Notes: generated by a model not told the origin, from the sequence alone. A stretch of 10,463 nt of DNA from Bacillus sp. sid0103 (GCF_019219025.1 NZ_JAHUWN010000058.1:1-10463); one strand, 5' to 3'; shown: positions 1-5,954, counted from the stretch's first letter. Program-made: numbers and translations.

Positions 1-2
1 GG

Positions 3-197
3 TCATCTATACAATATGATAGCGAATACCATATTGGAGATCCTGCAGAAATGATATGCAAGAAGGCAAAAGAAGGAGATTACGACCTGATCGTAATGGG
101 CAGCAGGGGACTTAGCCTCTTTTCAGAACTGCTCGTGGGAAGTGTAAGTCATAAAGTGGTCCAGCACGCTCATTGTGCTGTAATGATTGTAAAGTAA
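3..197 (+). CDS. Universal stress protein (UspA family), C-terminal part only
   Basis: The reading frame is open from the window edge to a TAA at 195-197 and encodes the last 64 residues of a UspA-type cytoplasmic stress protein. Seen directly: a segment reading YDLIVMGSRGLSLFSELLVG, then SVSHKVVQHAHCAVMIVK at the end. This is the family's nucleotide-loop pattern G-2x-G-9x-G-(S/T), here GSRG, nine residues, then GS, followed by the closing beta strand. Members with this loop usually bind ATP. The start lies outside the window. It is on the same strand as the reductase and TetR genes downstream, but about 180 bp separate it from the reductase, so co-transcription is uncertain. Family assignment is secure; the precise stress role is not. 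Confidence 0.9.
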   Translation, partial: SSIQYDSEYHIGDPAEMICKKAKEGDYDLIVMGSRGLSLFSELLVGSVSHKVVQHAHCAVMIVK

Positions 198-204
198 ATA
201 TGAG

Positions 205-432
205 GTGATCGTTACCCCAAGTACTAAGAGAAAAAGTATAAGAAGTAAGCAAGCTCGTATTTACCATCATGGTACAAATTCTATCGGAAGCCGAATTCAA
301 ATGAAATGTACTAATTGTAAAAAGACTGTTCGTATCCATAAAGAAAAAATAATACTAAAGGAGTTGAAGGGTAAATGGCAGAGCACGTTCGAATCGGGAA
401 AACAGATTTATATGTCAATCCAATTGGTTTAG
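205..432 (+). CDS. Doubtful small basic ORF with one CxxC motif
   Basis: An ORF of 75 codons opens with GTG at 205, eight bases after the uspA stop, and runs 58 bp into the reductase gene in another frame. It is rich in Lys and Arg and contains a single CxxC (MKCTNCKK, around residue 33) that could be half of a zinc ribbon. The arrangement faintly recalls the short DUF951 zinc-binding proteins, but this is only an impression. No good ribosome-binding site precedes the GTG, because the GAGGTG lies on the start itself. An internal ATG at 301 would give about 43 residues. The overlap with a well-supported gene argues that this may be chance or a decayed gene. Confidence 0.25.
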   Translation: MIVTPSTKRKSIRSKQARIYHHGTNSIGSRIQMKCTNCKKTVRIHKEKIILKELKGKWQSTFESGKQIYMSIQLV

Positions 433-1307
433 GAACAAACGCAGTCGGCGGTCACAATCTTTTTCCTAACCTTGATGAAGAAACTGGAAGGAAATTAGTT
501 CGCGCAGGACTGGCACACGGGATAAATTTTTTGGATACAGCTTTTATCTATGGTCCCAAACGTTCCGAGGAGATCATTGGTGAAGTCGTAAAAGAAACCG
601 GTAATCGCTCAGAAATTGTGATTGCGACAAAAGCAGCTCATAAAATTGTTGGTCCTGAAGTTGTGATTGATAATTCTCCTGCTTTTTTAAAACAATCTGT
701 CGAAGAGAGCTTAAAACGTCTGCAAACGGATTACATTGATTTATTTTATATTCATTTCCCTGATCAGGATACGCCAAAGGATGAAGCCGTTGGAGCCCTA
801 AAACAATTGAAGGATGAGGGAAAAATCAGAGCGATCGGTGTCTCCAATTTTTCGATTGAGCAATTGAAAGAAGCCAATAAAGATGGTTATGTGGATGTCT
901 TTCAAGGGGAGTATAATCTGCTAAGCCGCGGGGCCGAGAAGGAGTTATTCCCTTATGTTGCTGAGCATACCATTTCCTTTATACCGTACTTCCCGCTTGC
1001 TTCAGGATTATTAACGGGCAAATATAACAAAAATACCGATTTAAGTGAAAAAATGAGAAAACGCCCGCAATTCCGAGAGGGCGTTTATGAGGAGAACCTG
1101 GAAAAAATCGAGAAAGTTCGTAAAATTGCCGGTGAAAAAGGGACTGAAGTTGCCCATGTCGTTCTTGCCTGGTATTTAACCCGTGAAGGCATTGACGTCA
1201 TCATTCCGGGAGCGAAAAGGGCAGAACAAGTCTTGCAAAATCTGAAAACACTGGAAGTCCATTTAACGAATGAAGAAATTCAAGAAATTGACCGGATTTT
1301 TTCCTAA
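375..1307 (+). CDS. IolS-like NADPH-dependent aldo/keto reductase
   Basis: A 310-residue soluble oxidoreductase of the AKR11 type, the same length as Bacillus IolS and very similar to it along the whole chain (for example [14 protein letters not shown] near residue 16, [17 protein letters not shown] near residue 201). The catalytic tetrad is complete: Asp54 and Tyr59 in FLDTAFIYG, Lys86 in ATKAAHK and His127 in YIHFPD. The C-terminal cofactor region [10 protein letters not shown] (near 276) is also present. It should form a TIM barrel and reduce carbonyl substrates with NADPH; the natural substrate is not known even for IolS. The ATG at 375 is preceded by AAAGGAG at 357-363 and GAAGG at 366-370. 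No inositol genes are visible nearby, so an inositol role is not supported here. A TetR gene starts 7 bp after the stop, suggesting a two-gene operon. Confidence 0.93.
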   Translation: MAEHVRIGKTDLYVNPIGLGTNAVGGHNLFPNLDEETGRKLVRAGLAHGINFLDTAFIYGPKRSEEIIGEVVKETGNRSEIVIATKAAHKIVGPEVVIDNSPAFLKQSVEESLKRLQTDYIDLFYIHFPDQDTPKDEAVGALKQLKDEGKIRAIGVSNFSIEQLKEANKDGYVDVFQGEYNLLSRGAEKELFPYVAEHTISFIPYFPLASGLLTGKYNKNTDLSEKMRKRPQFREGVYEENLEKIEKVRKIAGEKGTEVAHVVLAWYLTREGIDVIIPGAKRAEQVLQNLKTLEVHLTNEEIQEIDRIFS

Positions 1308-1314
1308 AAATAAT

Positions 1315-1866
1315 ATGATGGGAAACAGGAAAACACAAATTATCGATCTGGCACTGAAACTAATTCGTGAAAAAGGTTATGTAGCCATTAGCTATGATGA
1401 TTTATCCAAAATATTGGGTGTGACGAAAGCAAGCATCCATTATCATTTTGAAAAAAAGGAGGATTTGGGAGTTGCCGTTACCGAACGGGTGCTTCAAAAT
1501 TTGCAGGACTTTTCCTCGTTCATTACAAATTCTAACCTGACTGTTGAAGAAAAAATCAAGAATTTTTATGAGAGACAAATTGTTTTATGTGACGGTGGGA
1601 TATGCGCCGTATCATCTCTTCAGTCTGATTATGAATCCCTTCCTGAAAAGGTAAGGCAAAAAGTACGAGAAATCAGTCAGTTAGAAATAACGATTATTAA
1701 AAATATTCTTAAGGTCACACTGGAAAATAGGGGAGCCAAAGAAATTGAATCATTAGCTTTTGCCATCGTGTCTTGTATGAAAGGAGCAATACAATACGAA
1801 AGGGTACTGGGAAAGCAGATATTGCCGCAAGCAATGAATGAAATATCCCGCCTTTTAAAAGGTTAA
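1315..1866 (+). CDS. TetR/AcrR-family transcriptional regulator
   Basis: The protein is about 183 residues long, with a typical TetR N-terminal DNA-binding domain: a first helix (QIIDLALKLIREKGY), then the helix-turn-helix in residues about 25-50 with the diagnostic GVTKASIHYHFEKKEDL. The C-terminal ligand domain is divergent and carries three cysteines (92 and 97 in the CDGGIC segment, and 154). Start choice: two adjacent ATGs at 1315 and 1318 fit the family; an in-frame ATG at 1270 would overlap the reductase. No clear Shine-Dalgarno is seen, so translational coupling to the reductase 7 bp upstream is likely. By position it probably represses its own operon, but no operator was identified. 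The gene ends inside its terminator stem. Assignment to TetR is firm; the ligand is unknown. Confidence 0.9.
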   Translation: MMGNRKTQIIDLALKLIREKGYVAISYDDLSKILGVTKASIHYHFEKKEDLGVAVTERVLQNLQDFSSFITNSNLTVEEKIKNFYERQIVLCDGGICAVSSLQSDYESLPEKVRQKVREISQLEITIIKNILKVTLENRGAKEIESLAFAIVSCMKGAIQYERVLGKQILPQAMNEISRLLKG

Positions 1867-1877
1867 AAGGCGGTTTT
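1848..1877 (+). terminator. Rho-independent terminator overlapping the TetR stop codon
   Basis: A perfect 10-bp stem, CCGCCTTTTA at 1848-1857 paired with TAAAAGGCGG at 1864-1873, encloses a 6-nt loop and is followed by TTTT. The TAA stop of the TetR gene (1864-1866) is the first triplet of the right arm, so the hairpin closes the reductase-TetR operon with no 3' UTR to spare. Confidence 0.85.
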
Positions 1878-1918
1878 AAGCGAGCAAACTTACCAGTCTC
1901 CAAGAAGGTAAAAAAATT

Positions 1919-2233
1919 AAAACCATCCTTTTCTATAATTCTAGCGTCGGCTGTCTTAACAATTTACATATGGAAAATAGCATGGGCAGCTATGCCACAG
2001 AATTTAGTAAACGGAATCCGGAAACGGGAAAATTGGATGGTCCATCATGAAGATTGATTATGCAAAAGCCCCAGAAGGCTGGAGTAAAAACCTAAGCACT
2101 GTTTGATCAAAAGCCTGTTTTTACTGGAGATGAGTGGAAGGTGTTAATCGAAGGGCAGCATCTTCTTGGTGATTTGGCAACTGAAAAGGATATGAAAATC
2201 GTGTATCACCAAAAAGTTATTGATTTTGTATAA
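1919..2233 (+). pseudogene. Decayed gene fragment, family not recognised
   Basis: Protein-like text survives in pieces but is broken by stops. One frame reads [11 protein letters not shown] and later [20 protein letters not shown], then hits TGA at 2048 and TAA at 2093. The same frame continues from 2096 as ALFDQKPVFTGDEWKVLIEG, then QHLLGDLATEKDMKIVYHQ, ending at TAA 2231-2233. An overlapping frame gives [16 protein letters not shown] from 2047, hinting at a frameshift near 2095. The last 45 residues look like the C-terminus of a real protein with a clean stop. No start with a ribosome-binding site is present. I do not recognise the family. It may instead be a chance open stretch. Confidence 0.35.
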
Positions 2234-2450
2234 AGTGAAGTCTAAATAATCTAAAAAATGTAACCGTTTTCTATACTAGTAAATAGCGAAGGGTATCCAT
2301 GAGTGGCCGTCCTTATATTTGGCATAAGTGGGGCTGAAACCAGGGGCAGATGTACATGTCTTTGTGGTGATAGACTTAACATCTTTCGTTAAATCATGTG
2401 GAAAATAAAGGATGAAGAATTTTAACAAAAACTTCTGACAAATAAGATGT
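2234..2450. other. Non-coding stretch with no recognised gene
   Basis: No ORF with a ribosome-binding site was found here. One frame reads GLKPGADVHVFVVIDLTSF around 2330-2385 and ends at a TAA, which may be another shred of decayed coding sequence. The only site-like element is the cre-like sequence at 2259-2272. Confidence 0.4.
2259..2272. promoter_or_regulatory. Orphan cre-like (CcpA) site
   Basis: TGTAACCGTTTTCT matches the catabolite-responsive element consensus TGWAANCGNTNWCA at 13 of 14 positions; the last base differs. No intact gene starts downstream on either strand, so it may be left over from a lost gene or be a chance match in AT-rich DNA. Confidence 0.3.
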
Positions 2451-2483
2451 GCTGGATAGTATAAATGACTATCCTGCTTTTAT
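2451..2483 (+). terminator. Orphan rho-independent terminator
   Basis: GCTGGATAGT at 2451-2460 pairs with ACTATCCTGC at 2468-2477 with one mismatch across a 7-nt loop, followed by TTTTATT. It reads as a plus-strand terminator, but no intact plus-strand gene precedes it, which supports the view that a gene here has been lost. Confidence 0.65.
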
Positions 2484-2640
2484 TAGGAATAGGTTTTATC
2501 ATTTAAGAATTTTAGAAGAACATTTATTACGCCTTTAACTCTCTAAAAATATGTTTAAAGATTTGAAATGATAAAGTGTTGAAATAATTAACCACTCATT
2601 GTAAATGATATCTTCTTTGTTTCTATTCCTCCGATTTAAA

Positions 2641-2690
2641 AGCCCTTCTAAGCTTGAGCATACATTCTCCACATTTTGCTGGAAGGGCTA
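2641..2690 (-). terminator. Probable minus-strand terminator of the small membrane gene
   Basis: AGCCCTTC at 2641-2648 pairs with GAAGGGCT at 2682-2689 across a long loop of 33 nt. On the minus strand the stem is followed by TTTT. It lies 39 bp beyond the stop of the 54-residue membrane gene. The long loop lowers confidence. Confidence 0.5.
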
Positions 2691-2728
2691 AATTCATAAC
2701 TAACACAAACAATGAAAAAATTCAGCGT

Positions 2729-2893
2729 TTAATTCGTTATATTAACTTCATTTTTATCGATTTCTTCCATTTGCTTTAATCTATTCTTTATGTGTTTGTT
2801 GGAAATAAATAACATTGCTATGAATAAAATTAGACATCCACCCATAATCAACAAGAAAAATTGCAACCAAGTATTGAGAACTGAAAACTCCAT
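2729..2893 (-). CDS. Small single-pass membrane protein, 54 residues
   Basis: The ATG at 2893 is preceded by a strong ribosome-binding site (GAGGGGGAT on the minus strand, 2899-2907), and the frame ends at TTA 2729-2731. The protein begins MEFSVLNTWLQ, has one hydrophobic segment at residues about 11-31 (rich in Phe, Leu and Ile with a central MGGC), then a positively charged turn SNKHIKNRLK and an acidic-amphipathic tail. This suggests an Nout-Cin membrane peptide with a short cytoplasmic helix. The function is unknown and I recognise no family. The ribosome-binding site, charge distribution and downstream terminator support it as a real gene. It lies 110 bp downstream of the YolD-like gene on the same strand. 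Confidence 0.65.
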   Translation of the reverse strand: MEFSVLNTWLQFFLLIMGGCLILFIAMLFISNKHIKNRLKQMEEIDKNEVNITN

Positions 2894-3003
2894 TCAAATC
2901 CCCCTCGATTTAATGACTTGTCTCTAATTATTTCTATGTATGTAAAAAAAATCCTCCTATTGAAGTGCAATAATTATAGGTTTGACCTTTTTAAGGTAAG
3001 TAT

Positions 3004-3330
3004 TTATTTGACCTTTACATTGGTTATGGAAAAGAAATCAAGATTAATGATGGATTCAAATTCATCTTGGATTTGAATTCTTTTATTTAAAGAATCAATT
3101 TTCATTACAAATCCAATACGGGAAGTAAAAAATCCGTCTTTCCATGTAGTAATTTCTAAAAGTAATTTGGTTTCCATGCTATTAGATAATAGCTGTTCCA
3201 TCTCTTCTATTTTCATTTCATCCAGCAGTGGTCTAGGAGTTTTTTGATCATTCTTCCAAAGATCCTTTAACATTTTGATGGATTCCGGCATGAAAAACCC
3301 ATGCCACAATGTCATCAGGCTAGAACACAT
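3004..3330 (-). CDS. YolD-like protein
   Basis: The protein is about 105 residues long and fits the YolD family. Signs are the near-N-terminal WHGFFMPESIKMLKDLW segment (family W-x-FFMPEH-x-x-x-L), the PLLDEMKIEEMEQLL helix, and a C-terminal Sm-like beta barrel containing VMKIDSLNKRIQIQD (family GxIxxIDxxxKxIxL). YolD proteins are found on phages and plasmids, often beside a UvrX/UmuC-type Y-family polymerase, and are thought to act with it; no polymerase gene lies in this window. The start is uncertain. AGAAGGA abuts the ATG at 3330, while the ATG at 3315 leaves about 14 nt and fits the family's N-terminus better. It follows the recombinase gene by 44 bp on the same strand, so the two are probably co-transcribed. 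Confidence 0.75.
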   Translation of the reverse strand: MCSSLMTLWHGFFMPESIKMLKDLWKNDQKTPRPLLDEMKIEEMEQLLSNSMETKLLLEITTWKDGFFTSRIGFVMKIDSLNKRIQIQDEFESIINLDFFSITNVKVK

Positions 3331-3374
3331 TCCTTCTGTGGAATATCCATGCTGGACACATTACAAGAAAAAAT

Positions 3375-4493
3375 TTACTTTAGCCGCTCTCTTCTCCTTC
3401 CCAATTGTTTAGCCGCTTGCTGAGCTTTTTCTTGTTCAGGGTTGGAATAGAGTGCAGCTGTTGTTGTAGAAGAATGTCCAAGCTGGCGCATAAGAAGATG
3501 AATATCTCCCGTTTCCTCCATTAAATTTGTAGCATAAGTGTGTCTTAACTTATGGGGTGACATCGATTTATTGTGTTTATAAGCTTTTGTATACTTTTTT
3601 ACTAAACTCTCAATTGCTCGATTTGAAAGGGCAGAGGAGGTATTATGAACTTTTGCAACAAATACATACTCATTTTCTTCAGAGCTTGCTTTATATCTTT
3701 CTTGACGTATATCTAGATAGGCTTTCACATCCTGCATAGATTCAGGTACAACGGAAACGGTATCCTGTTTGCCACCTTTCCTAATAACGTTAATACGATT
3801 TTCATCAAAATCTAAATCTCGTAAACGTAGGTTTGAAAGTTCATTTACGCGAATTCCACTGCCTAAAAACAGGGAGAGGATAGCAATATCACGTTCCTTG
3901 TCTCTCTTAAAGTAAATCTTTTTTCTTGGTTCTTGTTCTAACTCATTTTCATATTCTTGTTGAATGTACTGCAAAAAGTGAATGTCATCATCATTATGGA
4001 ATATTTTCGTTGAGATTTTACTTGCTCGAGCACCAAGCGTCTCTTTTACTTTGTTGACTTCAATTTTTAACATTACATTACGATAAAAATAGGGTTCACC
4101 GTCATCATTTTCTGTTTGAGTAGTTAAATATTTATATAGGGAACGTAATGCTGATATTTTTCGGTTTATTGAGACCTTTTCTGGTTTTTTCGTTTCATCT
4201 TTTTGTACCTTAATATCACGTCTTTGAAGATATTTAAAAAAATTCTTTACATCATCCAACTTTAAATTCTCTAGGACGGATATGGGAATGTCTTTTATAT
4301 TTGATACCTTAGCAATCTTTTTTTCTGCTAACCATTCAAAAAACAATTTGTAGTCGTACAAGTAATTCAAAAGAGTTGAGGGAGAACGATTGTCAATCTT
4401 ATCGTCAACATATTCACCAACATAGGAGGGCATCATTTTGACCATTTCCATTAGTTTCTTTTCGTGTATCTGATGTTGTCTCGAATCAGCCAT
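3375..4493 (-). CDS. xerS: XerS-type tyrosine recombinase
   Basis: A 372-residue site-specific tyrosine recombinase. The N-terminal SAM-like core-binding domain spans residues about 20-125 and includes DIPISVLENLKLDDV and ISALRSLYKYLT, and the stretch NDDGEPYFYRNVM near 130 is characteristic of the single-recombinase XerS branch of streptococci and lactococci. The catalytic domain is complete: Arg215 (GSGIRVNELSNL), Lys239 (RKGGKQ), His314 and Arg317 (SPHKLRHTYA), His340 (QLGHSS) and nucleophile Tyr349 (AALYSN). The C-terminus ends in a basic tail. It should cut and rejoin DNA at palindromic sites with a 6-7-bp centre. The ATG at 4493 has AAGGAG about 10 nt upstream. A dif-like palindrome lies 34-61 bp upstream, as difSL does beside streptococcal xerS. 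It may resolve dimers of a plasmid or move the adjacent toxin-antitoxin segment. XerCD-like phage integrase is the alternative. Confidence 0.88.
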   Translation of the reverse strand: MADSRQHQIHEKKLMEMVKMMPSYVGEYVDDKIDNRSPSTLLNYLYDYKLFFEWLAEKKIAKVSNIKDIPISVLENLKLDDVKNFFKYLQRRDIKVQKDETKKPEKVSINRKISALRSLYKYLTTQTENDDGEPYFYRNVMLKIEVNKVKETLGARASKISTKIFHNDDDIHFLQYIQQEYENELEQEPRKKIYFKRDKERDIAILSLFLGSGIRVNELSNLRLRDLDFDENRINVIRKGGKQDTVSVVPESMQDVKAYLDIRQERYKASSEENEYVFVAKVHNTSSALSNRAIESLVKKYTKAYKHNKSMSPHKLRHTYATNLMEETGDIHLLMRQLGHSSTTTAALYSNPEQEKAQQAAKQLGRRRERLK

Positions 4494-4526
4494 AAGGGGT
4501 ATGCTCCTTGTGATATTTTGTCGATT

Positions 4527-4554
4527 TATGCGTAAAATTCAATTTTTACGTATA
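4527..4554. repeat. 28-bp dif-like palindrome A, upstream of xerS
   Basis: The left arm TATGCGTAAAA (4527-4537) and right arm TTTTACGTATA (4544-4554) are inverted repeats matching at 10 of 11 positions, around the 6-bp centre TTCAAT. The 11-6-11 layout is that of a Xer recombination site, and the inner AAAA/TTTT ends recall streptococcal difSL. The arms do not match the Bacillus XerCD dif consensus. It lies 34 bp before the xerS start codon, so it could also be an operator that controls xerS. Confidence 0.6.
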
Positions 4555-4571
4555 GTTATTAACATAATAAC
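4555..4571. repeat. Perfect 7-bp inverted repeat abutting palindrome A
   Basis: GTTATTA, spacer ACA, TAATAAC: a perfect inverted repeat directly adjoining the outer edge of palindrome A. It may be an accessory or regulator binding site for the recombinase locus. A 14-base match in AT-rich DNA could also arise by chance. Confidence 0.4.
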
Positions 4572-4634
4572 TTCATGGTAAACATAGGATTTATTGCTTT
4601 TTACTGAAAAAAAGGGAGCCGTAAGAAAGTAGGA

Positions 4635-4793
4635 TTATTTTATAGGGACTTTTACGTAATCATACTTATCCGGATACATACTTCTAAACTTACTAATAGC
4701 ATTTTCAGCAGCTTCTTTAGATTCAAAAACTTCATTTAAAATAATTGCTTCTTCATTCGTATTTATATGAAATACTCTAATTTTATATCTCAT
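4635..4793 (-). CDS. Small 52-residue protein, third gene of the toxin-antitoxin operon
   Basis: The ATG at 4793 is preceded by a very strong AAGGGGGG, and the stop is at 4635-4637. The protein starts MRYKIRVFHINTNEEAIIL, has a central helix-like FESKEAAENAISKFRSM, and ends YPDKYDYVKVPIK. The predicted pattern is beta strand, beta strand, amphipathic helix, beta strand, which suggests a compact cytoplasmic fold. No family is recognised. It starts 15 bp after the hepT-like stop on the same strand and lies inside the segment bounded by the two dif-like palindromes, so it is probably co-transcribed with the toxin-antitoxin pair. No clear hairpin terminator follows it. It could be an accessory antitoxin, a regulator or a passenger. 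Confidence 0.7.
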   Translation of the reverse strand: MRYKIRVFHINTNEEAIILNEVFESKEAAENAISKFRSMYPDKYDYVKVPIK

Positions 4794-4808
4794 AGAAAAC
4801 CCCCCTTA

Positions 4809-5213
4809 TTAATATTCTAGAATTTGTCTTGTATAATCGGTAAAATCACTTAGATGCTTATCCACGATTTGATTTAGAATGTCTATATTAAGGGTTTGGT
4901 AATCGTGTACAGCAATGTTTCGAAATCCTACCATTGCTTTTAGTCTTTTGGCTATATTTTCGTCTATAATCGAGTTAGACTGAAGCATATCAAACGCATC
5001 TCTACTGGTCTGAGGCAATCCAAGGCGTTGTTCAGAAACGATATGCATGGCCAAGTCTATAGAGGCTTCACATGAACGTTGTATGTTTAGAATAATTGAA
5101 TCTTGTTTCGTATAGTCTTTTAGATTAGCGGGATCGTTTGCATATACTTCTTGTATGCGGTTTATACAGCGTTCAATCACACTTATTTTGTTCAAAATCA
5201 CATCATTTTTCAT
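4809..5213 (-). CDS. hepT: HepT-like HEPN toxin (DUF86 family RNase)
   Basis: A 134-residue all-helical HEPN-domain protein. The diagnostic RX4HXY motif is seen as RNIAVHDY, with Arg98, His103 and Tyr105, and the family segment DSIILNIQRSCEASIDLAMH lies at 38-57. In known HepT/MntA pairs HepT is a toxic ribonuclease, dimerises through this helix bundle, and is silenced when MntA adds AMP units to the tyrosine of the motif, here Tyr105. The start is taken as the ATG at 5213 because it overlaps the antitoxin stop by 11 bp, a normal coupled arrangement; a GTG at 5231 would add six residues but has no ribosome-binding site. It is the second gene of a three-gene minus-strand operon. All key residues are intact, so it is predicted active. 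Confidence 0.88.
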   Translation of the reverse strand: MKNDVILNKISVIERCINRIQEVYANDPANLKDYTKQDSIILNIQRSCEASIDLAMHIVSEQRLGLPQTSRDAFDMLQSNSIIDENIAKRLKAMVGFRNIAVHDYQTLNIDILNQIVDKHLSDFTDYTRQILEY

Positions 5214-5610
5214 AAACAGACCCACTTTCACTGATATTTTTTAAGATATTCTTCCGTTCTTCGTTCAACTTTGTGTACATGCTAAGAGCAGTCATTTGTT
5301 GATTCCTCAGTAATGTGTCATCTTTTGAGTAAATGACAATACCGGTTGTGTAAATCTGTGCCTTAAAAACGGTTGATGCCGTCCCCAGATTAACCAGATC
5401 CACATCTATTTTGAGGATATCTGCTAATTCTTGAGCTAATAAAAAAATCTCATATGTAGAAAGTGATGAATCCTGATTGTAGAAAGCCACATCAATGTCG
5501 CTGTCCTTATGTGTACAGCTTTTCGCATAAGAACCAAACACAATAATAAATGAAGGATTCATTTTGCCTATAAGGAAATCTTGAATTTTTTGAAACATTT
5601 CTGATTTCAT
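5203..5610 (-). CDS. mntA: MntA-like minimal nucleotidyltransferase antitoxin
   Basis: A 135-residue protein of the minimal nucleotidyltransferase (Pol-beta-like) fold. The signature GSX10DXD is complete: Gly26-Ser27 in VFGSYAK and Asp38/Asp40 in DSDIDVAF. A probable third metal-binding acid is Asp71 in KIDVDLVNL. In HepT/MntA systems such proteins use ATP to AMPylate the toxin's tyrosine and so neutralise it. The C-terminus (residues about 100-135) is helical and charged and may contact the partner. The ATG at 5610 has GGGAGCG about 7 nt upstream and a good promoter at 5640-5668. Its stop overlaps the toxin start. Dif-like palindrome B lies directly upstream of the promoter. Confidence 0.88.
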   Translation of the reverse strand: MKSEMFQKIQDFLIGKMNPSFIIVFGSYAKSCTHKDSDIDVAFYNQDSSLSTYEIFLLAQELADILKIDVDLVNLGTASTVFKAQIYTTGIVIYSKDDTLLRNQQMTALSMYTKLNEERKNILKNISESGSVYEK

Positions 5611-5639
5611 AAGACACGCTCCCTAATGATAATATGAAT

Positions 5640-5668
5640 AGTATACCAAACATTCATTCTTATGTAAA
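5640..5668 (-). promoter_or_regulatory. SigA-type promoter of the mntA-hepT operon
   Basis: On the minus strand, a -35 box TTTACA (5663-5668), a spacer of exactly 17 bp and a -10 box TATACT (5640-5645) preceded by TGG. It is placed to start transcription shortly before the mntA ribosome-binding site. Palindrome B begins 2 bp upstream of the -35 box, so a protein bound there could touch RNA polymerase. Confidence 0.7.
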
Positions 5669-5669
5669 T

Positions 5670-5697
5670 TATTCGTAAAACTGGTATTTTACGCACA
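5670..5697. repeat. 28-bp dif-like palindrome B, upstream of mntA
   Basis: The left arm TATTCGTAAAA (5670-5680) and right arm TTTTACGCACA (5687-5697) match as inverted repeats at 9 of 11 positions, around the centre CTGGTA. The inner seven bases of both arms, CGTAAAA and TTTTACG, are identical to those of palindrome A, 1143 bp away, and the 6-bp spacing is the same; the centre differs. A further half-copy, AGCGTAAAT, lies at 5704-5712. Together with palindrome A it brackets the toxin-antitoxin operon exactly. Confidence 0.6.
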
Positions 5698-5717
5698 AAT
5701 GATAGCGTAAATAAATT

Positions 5718-5746
5718 AGAGGAAGGAAAGATCCTCCTCTCTTTTT
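5718..5746 (+). terminator. Hairpin with T-run beside palindrome B
   Basis: AGAGG-A-AGGA (5718-5727) pairs with TCCTCCTCT (5732-5740) with one bulged A and an AAGA loop, followed by CTTTTTA. It reads as a plus-strand terminator, though no plus-strand gene precedes it. Read on the minus strand it could weaken transcription entering the toxin-antitoxin segment. Confidence 0.55.
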
Positions 5747-5829
5747 ACTATCGACACGAAACTCCCAATAAATTTAAGACACTAAATCTTGCTGAAACAT
5801 GATTTAGCTTCAATATTGATGAAACAAAA

Positions 5830-5857
5830 ATCCTAAGGCTTATGTGTCATTTAGGAT
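5830..5857 (-). terminator. Probable terminator downstream of the membrane protein gene
   Basis: ATCCTAA (5830-5836) and TTAGGAT (5851-5857) form a perfect 7-bp stem with a 14-nt loop. On the minus strand it is followed by TTTTTG, and the plus side also carries CTTTTA. It lies about 130 bp past the stop of the minus-strand membrane protein gene. Confidence 0.5.
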
Positions 5858-5954
5858 CTTTTATAGCCTTTAGTTAATGCTTTTCGATATAAGCGCCTGA
5901 TTGCGGAAGATTGAAAAACGCTAAAGGGGCTACAAAAAATGGCTTCTAAGTTAT

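Noticed and set aside
112..339. Minus-strand ORF of 75 codons
   Set aside because: It lies opposite the uspA end and the leader region, has no ribosome-binding site and no recognisable protein features.
574..777. Minus-strand ORF inside the aldo/keto reductase gene
   Set aside because: Fully antisense to a well-supported gene with complete catalytic residues; a shadow frame.
375..1307. Reductase as part of an inositol catabolism operon
   Set aside because: Despite strong similarity to IolS, no other iol gene is present; neighbours are uspA and tetR.
1715..1903. Minus-strand ORF across the TetR end
   Set aside because: Antisense to the TetR gene and its terminator, with no start signal.
3557..3739. 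Plus-strand ORF inside xerS
   Set aside because: Antisense to the catalytic domain of the recombinase; no start signal.
4527..4554. Palindrome A as the ordinary chromosomal dif site for XerCD (RipX/CodV)
   Set aside because: Its arms do not resemble the Bacillus dif arms (such as TTATGTAAACT), so only a site for a different recombinase is plausible.
4646..4656. Third CGTAAAA-type half-site (TTTTACGTAAT)
   Set aside because: The second arm is missing at the right spacing, and the sequence is codons for DYVKVP of the 52-residue gene, so it is probably coincidence.
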